Shown: positions 33,165 through 43,867 of the stretch, piece after piece
How the letters are laid out: each line of letters opens with the position of its first letter
Numbering within the stretch: position 1 is the stretch's first letter
Source of the DNA: Ceratopteris richardii
Taxonomy: Eukaryota; Streptophyta; Polypodiopsida; Polypodiales; Pteridaceae
Length of the DNA: 64,000 bases
NCBI GenBank assembly: GCA_020310875.1
Contig: CM035416.1
Coordinates: forward strand, 594,556-658,555
Direction of reading: 5' to 3'
Notes under the pieces: model-generated
Databases searched by the model: none
Told to the model about the DNA's origin: nothing
Seen by the model: the letters and a program-made list of their open reading frames with translations, nothing else
Program-made: the position numbers and the translations under genes

Positions 33165-35033
33165 ATCCCCCCTGCAATGTCATATTGGTACAAAATGAAC
33201 TGGATATACAACTTCATTCATCTGCAAACTTTCATAAGCTTCAAATTTGTATTCCCCAAATTGACCTTCAAACCTTTTCTTCAAAAGTCTTCTTGAAAAC
33301 TGAATTTGACTTTCCGTCAAACTTAAAAAACTTGAACTTGCTAAATATGAACCATAACACTTGAGAAAATATGCAAATTAGATATCCAATAGTGTACTCA
33401 TCAAGCAATCATTTGTTTGACAACAAATGTAGCAAGTACTGACTCTGAACCTGCTATCTCTTGTCTTCTCAAACCTAAAAACATACACTTGGATCCGCAT
33501 ACTTGCATTTACCTTACGAAAGGTTTCTCAACGCGTACTTCTATTGTGTCATGTAAGAACAAAATCAAGAACTGAATCCTAGGACTTGTGACTGACAACT
33601 CACAACTTAGTGTATTATGAACACTGTTGGTTCATCTCTGGCTATACTCAAGTCAACTCATGAGTCTCATAAAAAAATCTATGATGTCATCATGTCTTCA
33701 TCCTTGTTCTAACTGTAAGTCCTTCATACCTCTTTCCTTCAGAATCTAGTATAAACATAAATGTGTGCACCTCTAAAACATACCTCTCTGAAATATCAAG
33801 CTTCTCTTCAATAGAATTATGGAACCTTCTCCTGAACAGGAACATCTAACAGGAACTTTCTCCAGACATTCTCCTTCTTTCTTCTTCTTTCAAAGCTGGA
33901 TCATAAAGAGAAACTGACAAAGGAAATATAGGAATACCTGATATAGAATACCTGGAATACTTATAGGTATGAATCTGCATTCTTCACATATGGCTGAAAA
34001 TAAGTCTTCATGTTTCATCACCCCTCTGGATGATTTAACACTAGTATCCAAAATTCTTCAAATATATTACTCTTTATGAAATCTGGAACATCTTCCTTCA
34101 TAAATATGATCTTTCATAACATTAATACCTATGTCTGAAACAAAACTACTAAACCCTTTTTATTAGCACTGCAGATGCTAATAGCTTTCTCTACCATTCC
34201 TCAGCTTCCCTAATCTAGAATAAGGTTAGCTGATCTATTACACAAAAACCTCGTTGAAAGCATTTTCCTTCTTTTATTTCTCTGCAACACAAATCTGATA
34301 GAACCTGAATCTTTGACTTACTTGTTCCAATGCTAAGAACCTTACAAATAAAGGATAGACAACTGACTCATAAATACTCAAGATCTTCAAGACCTTCAAG
34401 ATCATCCAAGATCATATAAGATCATACGAGATTATGATCTTTCCAACAAAATACCTGTGTGGAATCTGCTCTCATCAAACCTTCATGACTGAATGTTTGA
34501 TTTTCTACCTGAATGTCTCCAAGTGTCCATGCTTCTAAATCCTTAAGTATTCATGTTTCATCACCCCCCTGGATGATTTAACACTAGTATCCAGTATTCT
34601 TCAAAGTATATCAAACTTTATGAAATCTTAGACGTCCTTCTTCTTTCAATAAATATGATCTTCACTAATTTAGCACTGCTTCTTTAACATCAATACTTGT
34701 ATCTGAAACAAAATATCTAAACCCATTTTATTAGCACTACAGTTGCTAATAGCTTCCACTATTACTTCTCAGCTTTCCATATTATAGAATAAGGTTAGCT
34801 GATCCATTACATGATAACAAAAACCTTGCAGAAAGCACTTTAGGATTCATAATCTTCTGCAACATAACAAGTATCTACTTCTATTTCTCTGCAACACTAA
34901 TCTGAAAGAATCTGAATCTTTGACTTACTTCTTCCAATGTTAAGAATTTTACGAACAAAGGATAGAGATCACTCAAAAATACTCAAGATCTTCAAGATCA
35001 TATAACATCTATCAAGATCTCTCCAAAAAATAC
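33165..35033 (-). other. Element H internal non-coding sequence
   Basis: About 1.9 kb without a supported gene on either strand. It is AT-rich and includes a diverged tandem duplication. It ends at the right with the LTR of element B, which appears to have inserted here; the five bases before that LTR are AATAC, but the partner duplication is not in the window. Confidence 0.5.
34009..35000. repeat. Diverged tandem duplication, period about 543 bp
   Basis: A block starting CATGTTTCATCACCCCTCTG (34009) recurs about 543 bases later (34552). The matching goes on through TTTATTAGCACT(G/A)CAG(A/T)TGCTAATAG, GTTAGCTGATC and AAGATCTTCAAGA. Insertions and substitutions separate the copies. Confidence 0.75.
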
Positions 35034-35667
35034 TGTAGCTCAGTGATGAGTAGCACCTCCTTTAATGTCAATCCGGGAAGACGTGAGGATGGTATGAAGA
35101 CCACGAGCAAGTGGAGGCACAAGTGCGTGAGTGAGAAGCACACAAGCATGCACACACATACACATACACGCGCACACACGGCAAGACAAAGAGTGAGAAG
35201 CAATGGAGTTCTTAGATTACTTTCAAAAAGCTCTTACAAGTTCATTTCAATTACAAGCTAACCTCAAAAATGAGCTCTCTAGCTCTATTTATAGTTTTTT
35301 ACTAGGTTTTGGCCCTGTCCAGACCTAGTGTCCGGCCTAGTTAAAAATTAGGTTCTAGGGCCAATTTGAGGGCTTAAACGGAGTCTAAAAAATACGAAAA
35401 TTGATATGTAGGTACTTCTAAGGCTCCTCAAGCTCAAGGACTCCTTGGCTTGCACAAAATGGAGCTACAAAAATATGAAATGGTATTTACAATGATTGTT
35501 AGTGATAAGAATCACTGTTATAAAGATGTTGATTTGGAAAAATTTGAAGGGCCTATCTGCCATATTTGCGTCGACTGCTTTGTCTACTTAATCCTTCACC
35601 TCGCTCTGACTCTCTCCATTGGCTTCCTTGTCTAGTCAGTCCTTGGGTGCCCATACTGCTCTCAACA
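35034..35667 (-). repeat. 3' LTR of element B
   Basis: On the minus strand it starts TGTTGAGAGCAG (35667) and ends CACTGAGCTACA (35034), 634 bp. TATAAATAG (35293-35285) lies in the family core. Its U5 end is almost identical to that of C, while its first 150 bases differ, so B and C share a promoter and terminator region but have distinct U3 starts. The first 115 bases encode the last codons and stop of the third ORF. Confidence 0.92.
35285..35293 (-). promoter_or_regulatory. TATA box of element B LTR
   Basis: TATAAATAG on the minus strand, embedded in a block (CTATAAATAGAGCTAGAGAG) found with slight changes in every family LTR of the window. It is the likely core promoter. Confidence 0.7.
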
Positions 35668-38600
35668 CCCCCCCCTCTCTCGCGTATGTCGTCCCTGACA
35701 GACCCTTGTTGCTGGGAGTGTTGGATGTAATATTCCACAACCTGAGTGGCAAGCTGATGTTCTTGTATGCGTAGTCCTCTGGCCAAGTATGTCATCATAT
35801 GATCCCAATCAATTGGTCCTGGAATGTCCGGATGTGACAGACGTAACTGATCTGCATGGATCGCTTGTTCTATTGCGAATAGATGTAGCAAATGTGTGGG
35901 TCTGGGAATGAAAATTTCTGAATGATATTCCCAGAATCCCGTAGAGAACATTTCCTCAAATGTCTGCTTGAAGCATGCGGGTAAGTACTTTATTCGTGCA
36001 TGCCAGGCAAAGATTATAGTAACCGAGGGAGTATGGCTCATGTCGTAGACTAAATCCTTGTTACCTTGAGAGAATCCAAGGGCAGAGATGTATGGAGCTT
36101 GTACATTCTGAAAGGTTTTGAAGACAATGGTCATGAGCTCGAATATCTTCATACACATTTTCGCTACTATGTCGGGTACATTATTTAGACGTGTAGACCA
36201 GTGCCGAATTGTTGATATCATGTAGGCTACGGTTGGGGTCCCTCGAGGTGGAGCAAAATATGGATAGTTAACCCAAGCCGAGCATTCTTTATTGTTGCGT
36301 ACCTTGATCGCAAATGCTTGCCAAGATCTGCGATGTACCATTGGGCAATAGCATGGATTATACTTGATATACAGTGGCATGGTTGCCCAGGTGCTCATCA
36401 TCTCAGGGTAATCGGTTAGTAGACGTGCACGCCAATTAGGCTGGAAAATCGAGCCCGCACGCGCATCTGTCGGTAAGTCCTCTGGCTCAAATTGAGTGGC
36501 AAATGTGGGCTCCTTCCCTGTATGTCTTTTAACTTCTGCATTATAATCATGTAGCAAGACAAAATAAGGCATGTATTGCGACTCTGATGTTGTGATTAAC
36601 CGTTGGTGGGATAGGTTCTGAAAGTAAGAAGACCGAAGGACAGTTTCTTCCAGATTTGTGAGAGATCGCATTTGCACAGCAACGCGATCATCATGTGTCT
36701 TACCCACTTTCTCGACCCTTTTGACCCAATCTGGAACTTGAATTTCTAAAGTGTCCTGTCCTTCCTCTGTACTCCGACCACCGGGTGTTGGCATTGGCTC
36801 GTACGGCTCTTCATAGTTGTCATCGACGGGGATTTCCACTACTTTTTCAGGTTCTGGTTCTTCAGTGGGCGAGGGTGGCCTTTCATATGGTAAGAGGCGT
36901 GCTTGGAGTTCTACCACGTGTTTCCGGAGGGTCTCTACTTCTTCTGTAGAGTGTTGCAAGATTACCGGCTCCTGTTGAGCTGTGGGGGCACTGGCTATCT
37001 GTTTCTTTAGGTCTGCACATTCAGTCTCTAACTTTTCATATGACTCCAAGAAATTTGCATGCTCCTCAAGTAAGATGCGAATGTCTGCCGATGGGACTGC
37101 TCTATACTTGGTAGGGCTAATGGTTGCTCCTGCAATTCCTTCCATAGCCGCTTCAAAGTTGTCTTGGTTTTGTTGTTGAAGTCTCTTGTTCTCTTCTAGT
37201 GCTGCTGCCATATGCTTCCTTAATAGCCCAAGGTTGCGTTTGAGTGTAGCATTAGATATCATTTGCGCTTGGAGCACTGTTTCTAGTTCCTTGACTGCTT
37301 GATCATCTACTGTTGATGTCTTTGATTCCAATTCGGAGTGAGCCTGCTGTAAGGTGGTATGCTCGGTTAGGAGCGTTTGGTAATCAGCTTCAAGAGTGGT
37401 GACTCTAGCTTGCAGACGTTGAGATTCTGCCTGGAGGGCAGCAGTGCTTTCTTCCGATTGATGGTATTCTTGTTGTAGTTGATGTGCACACTGAAGTAAT
37501 GTATTGAACGTGCTATTTACATTATGAGATGCAAGGGGAAAAGTTTGAAATACAGGGGAGGTGGGATTGGGTAGGGGGGTAGTGAATGCTGTGTGTGCCA
37601 ATGATGTGAGTGGTGAGGTGGGGGGTAAGGGAGGGGGAGATGGTGGAATCGTGGGGAGAGGTGTTGTGGTTGGTGAAATGTCCATTGGGTCAGACAAGGT
37701 GGTGTGTACAGGGGCTACCATGTAGGTGGGTATGGTAGGTGAAGTGAGTGTGGTGTTCGTGTAAATTGATGTCGTTGCGAATAGCGGGGAAATGTGCCTT
37801 TGAAACATTGGAGAGCGGATGAACTGCTCCACAAAGGACGGGTATTGGGATGGTGAGGTCAGGTTGAAAGAGGTGTAGGGGCCAGATGGGAAGTGAGGGT
37901 CATGGAATGGAGGTACCCGTATTGGGGAATAGGTTGGGAAACACAGGGTGCCTTCGGTGGGTGCCGGGTTTCCAACCACACTTGGAATTATGGGATGGCC
38001 AATTATGGGTTCGGAGGGTAAAAGGGTTGAAGTGTATAAGGGATTGGTGATGAAAGAGAAGAGGGTGTCTTGTGAGGTGGGTTCTCGAAATGAGAATGAT
38101 GTGAATGAGGATGGTTTATAAGTGAAGGTAGAGGTGATGATTGTCGTTTCTTCCATGGTGGGAGGTGGTGGTGGGGGTGGAGAAGGTGGTGATTGGGGAT
38201 GCTGGGGTGAGATGGGTGATGTCTGAACAAAGGTTTCAGCTGAGAGGTCAATGGTGGTGGTGGGGGTAGCTGTGGTTTCAATGGGTACTTCTTGTTCTGT
38301 GACGGGTATCCTGATAGTCTTACCTGCATGTGGTAATGTGTCGACTCTGTGTTTGTCATACCTCACGGACTGGCGGACTGCAGTGTGGACAGCCTCCGAA
38401 ACTCCTAAAGATTCTGACACTAATTTGAGGGTGTCAATGAAATGTTGATCCACCCCATCATCTGATAGCATTTCTTGCATCAAAGCTTGACCTGACACAA
38501 GAGAGAGTTGATGCATTTCTTGTACTGCTTTGATTGTGTCGTATAACCTTTGTAGTTGAGCTGTATATGCTGGTGCACCTACAAGTTCTGGCACTTCTTG

Positions 38601-39947
38601 TTGCTCATCTTGATGCTCTTGATCATAATCCTCCTCATCTTCCTCCTGTTCTTCATCTTCCTCATCCTCTTCATCCACTTCAACTGTGGTGACAGGTACT
38701 TGGGAGGTTGTTGCCTGTGTTTGCACATTCTCCACTTGTTGTGCCTCTTCTGCCTCCAGCTCTACATCTTGTAATAATTGTTCGAAATCTTCATTCGTGA
38801 GTTCTTCCAAAGGTGCACCACTGGGAAATTCAAGATCGGTTGGGATGGGAGGGAATATCAAGGTAGAACCATCGGTGCTGCGTCTTGGAAGTCGGAGTGT
38901 GAATGGTCGGACTCTTCGGGGTGGAGGGGTGACGTCTGGTGTCAGGGTGGCTCCACGTGGTTGAGCACATGGGACTTGGACAGTGCCTCTCATCTTCTTA
39001 GAAGGGAGTCCAGTGGATGTCTTGCCTCTAAACTGCTCTACACGATTCCACACTAGGGCCCGTTGAATAGGGATGTCATAAGCCAAACACCTATAAATGA
39101 TTCTCGTCAGAGGACAGCAACCATATAAAACCTGTTTCCACGGCCATCGTTTGTGAGCTAGGTGTATCTGATCAATTATCGAGTGGGGTAAGTTGATGGT
39201 GAGGCTCTGTGTCTCTGCCAAATACAAACTAAACCAAATCTTTTTGGGCGGCATGGTGAATCTATCTTGTGCAGGAAAAGCAAAGTGTTGCATGCACATG
39301 CGAAGGTGTATTGCAATATTAGGCGTCATGGACACCATGTCCTTGAGTTTGGTGAGACTTCGATTCTTCATGTAATCCGGTACTAGGGTTTCCTTCTCTG
39401 TAGGAATATGCATTCCGCGCATATCTAGAGCCTCTCTCACCAAGTTGTTTGATAGCCTGAACCTCTTGAGCTCATTCCCCTTTGTCAGAGATGGAATCAC
39501 AAATGAGCTTGCACCTTTTGGGTTCTGGTTTGGAGTCAAGGTGTTGATGAGATAGTAGCATCGCATGAAGTCAGGCTTTGGGAGCCGTGCACTGAAATAT
39601 GCATCCAATCCTGCCTTCTCCCATATCGAATGTAGACCTTCTGCATTTTGTAACTTCTCGAATTCTCTTGTAAAGAAATGGTATTTTCCTTGCTTCCCAT
39701 TGAAGTCCAACTCTGATTCCCATAGGTACGTTCCCTCACCCAAGGGTCCTGCCACTTCACTAAACCAGTGGGAAGTTTTTCCTACGGGCATGGTATGGCC
39801 ACTGGGAGGGTCCGCAATAGGTATGATTTTGATGGCCCGCAATTCTTCTGGTCTTTCATTTGTCTCAGGCAAAACGGGTAAACTATCTAAGTCCACCACT
39901 TGCTGGCTTGTTTCTGTTTCAGAGCTAGTTCCTGCCGCCTCAGCCAT
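35553..39947 (-). CDS. Third ORF of element B, 1464 codons, unknown function
   Basis: An uninterrupted minus-strand ORF starts at ATG 39947 (MAEAAGTSSETETSQQVVDL) and ends inside the 3' LTR. I do not recognise its family. The first about 320 residues form a conserved domain with GTYLWESELDFNGKQGKYHF, LKRFRLSNNLVREALDMRG, HLRMCMQHFAFPAQDRFTMP and KIWFSLYLAETQ. A strongly acidic stretch (EVDEEDEEDEEQEEDEED), a Pro/Ser/Thr-rich low-complexity stretch and a Gln-rich coiled coil follow. The C-terminal about 380 residues are again conserved (THDDRVAVQMRSLTNLEE, MPLYIKYNPCYCPMVHRRSW, ISTIRHWSTRLNNVPDI, WHARIKYLPACFKQTFEEMF). No signal peptide or clear membrane helix is seen, so an envelope role is not supported. 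The homologue in C is 1365 codons. The order domain-acid-Pro-rich-coil-domain is the same in both. A structural or nucleic-acid-binding role is only a guess. Confidence 0.9.
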   Translation of the reverse strand: MAEAAGTSSETETSQQVVDLDSLPVLPETNERPEELRAIKIIPIADPPSGHTMPVGKTSHWFSEVAGPLGEGTYLWESELDFNGKQGKYHFFTREFEKLQNAEGLHSIWEKAGLDAYFSARLPKPDFMRCYYLINTLTPNQNPKGASSFVIPSLTKGNELKRFRLSNNLVREALDMRGMHIPTEKETLVPDYMKNRSLTKLKDMVSMTPNIAIHLRMCMQHFAFPAQDRFTMPPKKIWFSLYLAETQSLTINLPHSIIDQIHLAHKRWPWKQVLYGCCPLTRIIYRCLAYDIPIQRALVWNRVEQFRGKTSTGLPSKKMRGTVQVPCAQPRGATLTPDVTPPPRRVRPFTLRLPRRSTDGSTLIFPPIPTDLEFPSGAPLEELTNEDFEQLLQDVELEAEEAQQVENVQTQATTSQVPVTTVEVDEEDEEDEEQEEDEEDYDQEHQDEQQEVPELVGAPAYTAQLQRLYDTIKAVQEMHQLSLVSGQALMQEMLSDDGVDQHFIDTLKLVSESLGVSEAVHTAVRQSVRYDKHRVDTLPHAGKTIRIPVTEQEVPIETTATPTTTIDLSAETFVQTSPISPQHPQSPPSPPPPPPPTMEETTIITSTFTYKPSSFTSFSFREPTSQDTLFSFITNPLYTSTLLPSEPIIGHPIIPSVVGNPAPTEGTLCFPTYSPIRVPPFHDPHFPSGPYTSFNLTSPSQYPSFVEQFIRSPMFQRHISPLFATTSIYTNTTLTSPTIPTYMVAPVHTTLSDPMDISPTTTPLPTIPPSPPPLPPTSPLTSLAHTAFTTPLPNPTSPVFQTFPLASHNVNSTFNTLLQCAHQLQQEYHQSEESTAALQAESQRLQARVTTLEADYQTLLTEHTTLQQAHSELESKTSTVDDQAVKELETVLQAQMISNATLKRNLGLLRKHMAAALEENKRLQQQNQDNFEAAMEGIAGATISPTKYRAVPSADIRILLEEHANFLESYEKLETECADLKKQIASAPTAQQEPVILQHSTEEVETLRKHVVELQARLLPYERPPSPTEEPEPEKVVEIPVDDNYEEPYEPMPTPGGRSTEEGQDTLEIQVPDWVKRVEKVGKTHDDRVAVQMRSLTNLEETVLRSSYFQNLSHQRLITTSESQYMPYFVLLHDYNAEVKRHTGKEPTFATQFEPEDLPTDARAGSIFQPNWRARLLTDYPEMMSTWATMPLYIKYNPCYCPMVHRRSWQAFAIKVRNNKECSAWVNYPYFAPPRGTPTVAYMISTIRHWSTRLNNVPDIVAKMCMKIFELMTIVFKTFQNVQAPYISALGFSQGNKDLVYDMSHTPSVTIIFAWHARIKYLPACFKQTFEEMFSTGFWEYHSEIFIPRPTHLLHLFAIEQAIHADQLRLSHPDIPGPIDWDHMMTYLARGLRIQEHQLATQVVEYYIQHSQQQGSVRDDIRERGGGVESSMGTQGLTRQGSQWRESERGEGLSRQSSRRKYGR
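35668..35681 (-). other. Polypurine tract of element B
   Basis: GAGAGAGGGGGGGG on the minus strand abuts the LTR. It is identical to that of element C (59857-59870) and lies within the third ORF, where it encodes the Arg-Glu-Arg-Gly-Gly-Gly segment. Confidence 0.9.
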
Positions 39948-39969
39948 GTTGAAAACTTTGCAGCTGGTT

Positions 39970-39980
39970 CTGTGAGAATA
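39970..39980 (-). promoter_or_regulatory. Candidate 3' splice site before third ORF, element B
   Basis: The minus strand reads TATTCTCACAG, with its AG at 39971-39970, 23 bases before the ATG. A T-rich run and TTAAC branch-like motif lie just upstream. The same 11 bases occur at the same place in element C (55784-55794). Confidence 0.6.
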
Positions 39981-40159
39981 TATGAATAAATGTTAACATT
40001 GCAATGGACACAAAAATGACACTGTGTCCCGTGTTACAACATTAACATGCGGTTCGGGAGAGGTTAGGGGGTTAGTAAGTGCTCGGTGCTTGTGTGTGTA
40101 GTTAGGAATTGGGTAGACCTAAGAGCTAAGCGGAATGATGTGGTGTGAGAGTGAAGTAG

Positions 40160-41414
40160 TTAGTAGGTGGACATGGATTTACAATTGGGATCTAGGGGTT
40201 TATTACAAGTTTTAGGTTGCCAAATGCAATGGATAGGTTTTGATTTTGACTTTGTGGAGGCTCTGGAGAGTGTGATAGGGTATTTACTTGAAAAATGGGG
40301 CTTTTTAGGAACCCATTTACAAGTGATTCCACTTGTTCTCATGGAAGAATACATGTTAGTGCGTGATGTGTAAGACTGGGCCTCAGATGTTCGCGTGAGT
40401 GAAACATGTTGTACAGGGTTTTGGCCTTGGTGTAGCTATTTGAGCCCGCAAGCAAGCCTTAGGCACCCAGATTTGTCGTGATTGTGGGCTGGCCTTCATT
40501 GACTTCTTGGGTACCCAAATAGACTTCACTTTCGCAGAAGAATTTATGAAGGACCTCTTAATAGTGTCATGTTGTTGATTACTAATAAGAGATTTTGGCC
40601 GTGGTGTTGGCCTGGTCGGAACAGGGTGTTCGCCTTTTCGCCTCCATACTTGTTTCATCGGCTGAAACAATCTGCTTTGCTCCTTTTTTTGGCCTCTAGT
40701 ATAGGTAGTGTTCTGCTTCTTCTGTATTTGATCTGCCTTTGGCTGCTGCATCCTTTTGGCCTTTGAAAAAGAAGGGAGTACCGTCTTATCCTTGACTCCG
40801 TTGTTGAGACAATCCTCTTTCTGCATCATACATTTTTGGACAAAAATAACATTGTCAACTTCATGTGCACCCCTGAAAGGACCAGGAGTTCGTGCCTTAC
40901 CTAGGTCCTTGAGTGCCTCATTTTCCAATTCAACTGTAATTCGACTATGATTTACCCATACCTGAAGAAGTCCACTTCTTAGGTTTAGGTTGACGGCATG
41001 ATCATAGATCCAGTCCTGACCCAAGACAAGAGGCTCAGTGAGGTCCTCATCTTGACACACTAGTACTTTGACTGTCATTACTTCGTCTTGAATATAGAGG
41101 GGAAGTTCCACCTCGCCCATGCAAGGGGTTTCCACACCTCCCAATCCTATGAGATATGCTTCAATAGGATTGACAGTTAATTTCAACTCTCGACAGTAAG
41201 ACAATTTAACAACACTAGTGGCTGCACCTGAGTCAATCAAGGCTCTTACAGTCCTTGCACCCTTTCCTTGTCCTATCTCCACAGTTATAAAAGGACGTCG
41301 ATCAATTATCCTATGAGAGCTGACACCTGAAACTTCACACATAGCCACATGATATCCTTGATTTGCATATGCATCTGTCCTAGGTTGCTCTCTACCCTGT
41401 CTTCTCAACTTCAT
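40160..41414 (-). pseudogene. Element B second retropepsin-like domain and WVPK tail
   Basis: The 343-codon frame (41414-40383) encodes a basic lead-in (MKLRRQGREQPRT) and then a retropepsin-like domain: RRPFITVEIGQGKGARTV, the active-site RALIDSGAATSVV, YLIGLGGVETPCMGEVELPL, VKVLVCQDEDL and TEPLVLGQDWIYDHAVNLNL. The tail carries SIWVPKKSMKAS and RQIWVPKACLRAQ, and after a frame change KWVPKKPHF (about 40320). A single TAA at 41465-41463 separates it from the integrase, which is in the same frame. The D-S-G-A triplet and the PLVLGQD motif are fully kept. The domain is one and a half kilobases downstream of where a Ty3 protease normally lies. Confidence 0.85.
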
Positions 41415-41465
41415 TTTCCGTATGCGCTCTAAGGCTTCTGCTTGGGCTTCTTCTCGAATTCGCTT

Positions 41466-42462
41466 TTATTCTTCTTTGCGTTTCTTAGCAGTATTGAGTC
41501 GACTTAGCATTTCCTCTGTGAGAGGTTCCTGATACAACTTGACCCTGCATCCGCTTATGTAGCTTGGGAGAACATCGCCTTCTAATGTGGCTAGTTGCAC
41601 TGCTCCACTTGTTGAGATTCTATTAATGATCATGGGTCCGTAGCCTCTCTTCTCCAGTTTCCTCGCATGTTGTTTCAACGTGTATACTAGTACTAGGTGG
41701 CCTGCCTTCAAACCTTTATCCTTAACGTGGGCATCAAAGTATGCCTTCTGTCGTTTCTTAGCTACATATATCCCTACAGCCGCCCTCAGTCTTGTTTCTC
41801 CTAATCGTTCTAGGTCAAAGATCCTAGAGGAGAGTTCATGACCTGTCCATTCATGCTCTTGTGCTACCTTCAATGTAGGTATTAAGAAATCCAACGGTAG
41901 CACTGTATTTTGGCAAAATACCATCTGAAAGGGGGTGGCTTGGAGTACCGTTTTGTAGGCCACTCGATATGCCCAAACAGCATGGTGTAGCTGTTTGTCC
42001 CAATCAGAGCGTTTATTGTTCACTAATTTCGTCAGTACATTGCATAAGATCTTATTGGTGCTCTCAGCCTGGCCATTTGCTTGAGGGTGATAGGGGGCAG
42101 ACTTCTTATGTACTACCAAGAATTCTTGGAGCAGATTTTCAATAACTTCATTCAAGAAGTGAGTGCCTCTATCACTAACTAGCTCTATGGGTAGCCCGTA
42201 TCTAGTGAATACATTCTCAAACAAGAATTTAGCAGTTGTCTGAGCATCGTTCTTTGTTGTGGCTTTTACCTCTACCCACTTTGTGAGATAATCCGTGGCC
42301 ACAATGATATATTCAATATGTGAACCCTTAGCTGGGGGATTAATAGGGCCTACAAAGTCTATTCCCCACTTAGAGAATGCACGTCCACCCATCATGGGTT
42401 TCAGTGGCATCTCATCCTTGCGTATAGGGTACTGAGTTCTCTGACAAACATCACACCGTTTC
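41466..42462 (-). pseudogene. Element B integrase core and C-terminal domain
   Basis: The minus strand from the edge of element C encodes the last C-x2-C of the second H2C2 finger (CDVCQRTQYPIRKDE) and the DDE core: FSKWGIDFVGPINPPA, ELVSDRGTHFLNEV and ANGQAESTNKIL, with D-x35-E spacing. The C-terminal domain (LKQHARKLEKRGYGPMIINR, YISGCRVKLYQEPLTEEML) follows. It has no chromodomain. All three catalytic residues survive. It is broken from its zinc fingers by element C and ends at a TAA before retropepsin 2. Confidence 0.92.
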
Positions 42463-42825
42463 TGTTAGCAGCAGACAAGGGAGTCAACGAAGATCTGGCA
42501 AATAGGCCAGTAATTTTCCTCATGAAGAAGCAAGTACGAGCACTCACGCAGATCTAGCACTAAGGCAACCTTTAAATTTTCAACTCCTTTACACCCATTC
42601 AAAGTGATTTTCATCACTAAACACCATTGTAAATACCAATTCATCTTTTTGTAGCTCCATTTTGTGCAAGCCAAGGAGTCCTTGAGCTTGAGGAGCTTTA
42701 GAAGTATCTACCTGCCAATTTTCATATTTTTTAGATATCGTTTGAGCCCTCAAATAAGCCATGGAACCTAATTTTTAACTAGGCCGGACACTAGGTCTGG
42801 ACAGGGCCAAAACTTAGCTAAAAAC

Positions 42826-42834
42826 TATAAAAAG
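42826..42834 (+). promoter_or_regulatory. TATA box of element C 5' LTR
   Basis: TATAAAAAG within AACTATAAAAAGAGCTAGAG, followed about 30-100 bases later by the predicted start of the transcribed R region. It is repeated at 60230-60238 in the 3' LTR. Confidence 0.7.
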
Positions 42835-43093
42835 AGCTAGAGAGCTCATTTTTGAGGTTAGATTGTAATTGAAACGAACTTGTAAGAGCATTTTGAAAGT
42901 AATCTAAAAACTCCATTGATTCTCACTCTTTGTCTTGCCTTGTGTGTGCGTGTGTGTGTATGTGTGTGCATGCTAGTGTGCTTCTCACTCACGCACTTGT
43001 GCAGCCACTTGCTCGAGGTATTCATACCATCCTCACGTCTTCCCGGATTGACATTAAAGGAGGTGCTACTCATCACTGAGCTACACCAAATTT

Positions 43094-43110
43094 TGGCGCT
43101 GTTGCCGGGG
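43094..43110 (+). other. Embedded relic primer binding site in 5' LTR region of C
   Basis: TGGCGCTGTTGCCGGGG, one mismatch to the tRNA-Asp complement, sits inside the terminal repeat, 411 bases upstream of the second copy. Confidence 0.8.
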
Positions 43111-43504
43111 ATCGAGCTTCGAGGACGAGCGTGTGATGGTAAGACGTAGAGTTGACGCGTTGGAGTTGTAGGTATTTTCTTCACTCTCATCAATTTTCTT
43201 TTACTTTCTTCTCCATCTGCATTTCCATCATCATCATCACCATCTCCCACCTCCATCTCCATCATCGCGAAAATTTCTGTTTTTTTATCATATCACCTGC
43301 CCCACCTCATTTCCCTCATTTCACTTGTGAGAGAGAGCAAGAGAGCGATATTGTGTGTGCGTGTGTGTGTATGTGTGTGCATGCTAGTGTGCTTCTCACT
43401 CACGCACTTGTGCAGCCACTTGCTCGAGGTCTTCATACCATCCTCACGTCTTCCCGGATTGACATTAAAGAAGGTGCTACTCATCACTGAGCTACACCAA
43501 ATTT

Positions 43505-43521
43505 TGGCACCGTTGCCGGGG
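43505..43521 (+). other. tRNA-Asp primer binding site of element C
   Basis: TGGCACCGTTGCCGGGG, one mismatch to the complement of the tRNA-Asp 3' end, lies eight bases after the second LTR end. A matching copy is embedded in the 3' LTR region (60651-60667). Confidence 0.85.
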
Positions 43522-43837
43522 ATCGAGCTTCGAGGACGAGCGTGTGATGGTAAGACGTAGAGTTGACGCATTGGAGTTGTAGGTATTTTCTTCACTCTCA
43601 TCGATTTTCTTTTACTTTCTTCTCCATCTGCATTTCCATCATCATCATCACCATCTCCCACCTCCATCTCCATCATCGCGAAAATTTCTGTTTTTTGATC
43701 ATATCACCCGCCCCACCTCATTTCCCTCATTTCACTTGTGAGAGAGAGCAAGAGAGCGATATTGTGTGTGCGGATTTTGCATGTTTCTTGAGTTTCATTG
43801 CAGGTTCTTGCTGTATCATCATCCCCAGCTTCCTGTG

Positions 43838-43846
43838 CAGGTACGA
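43838..43846 (+). promoter_or_regulatory. Candidate 5' splice site in leader of element C
   Basis: CAGGTACGA (GT at 43841-43842) matches the plant donor consensus. Element A has AAGGTATGA at the equivalent place (minus strand, near 9311-9303). Joined to the acceptor at 55794 it would remove about 12 kb and place the leader directly before the third ORF. Confidence 0.5.
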
Positions 43847-43867
43847 AAATCATTGAAACTGTCTCGC

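Larger units (their letters stand above)
42463..43496 (+). repeat. 5' LTR region of element C with embedded primer-site duplication
   Basis: It starts TGTTAGCAGCAGAC. A first LTR-type end (CACTGAGCTACA) occurs at 43085, followed by a full primer-site copy (43094-43110, one mismatch) and 240 bases of leader. After that the TG-rich R/U5 part is repeated and ends a second time at 43496 with the same CACTGAGCTACA. The repeat unit is about 411 bp (compare 42941-43351 with 43352-43762). Because the 3' LTR region has the same arrangement, the duplicated module was probably copied into both LTRs by reverse transcription. TATAAAAAG at 42826-42834 is the likely promoter. Confidence 0.88.

Noticed and set aside
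38003..38964. Open frames opposite and overlapping the third ORF of element B, and similar ones opposite that of C
   Set aside because: They are shadows of the Pro/Ser-rich and Glu-rich low-complexity coding sequence, with no match between B and C on the antisense frames.
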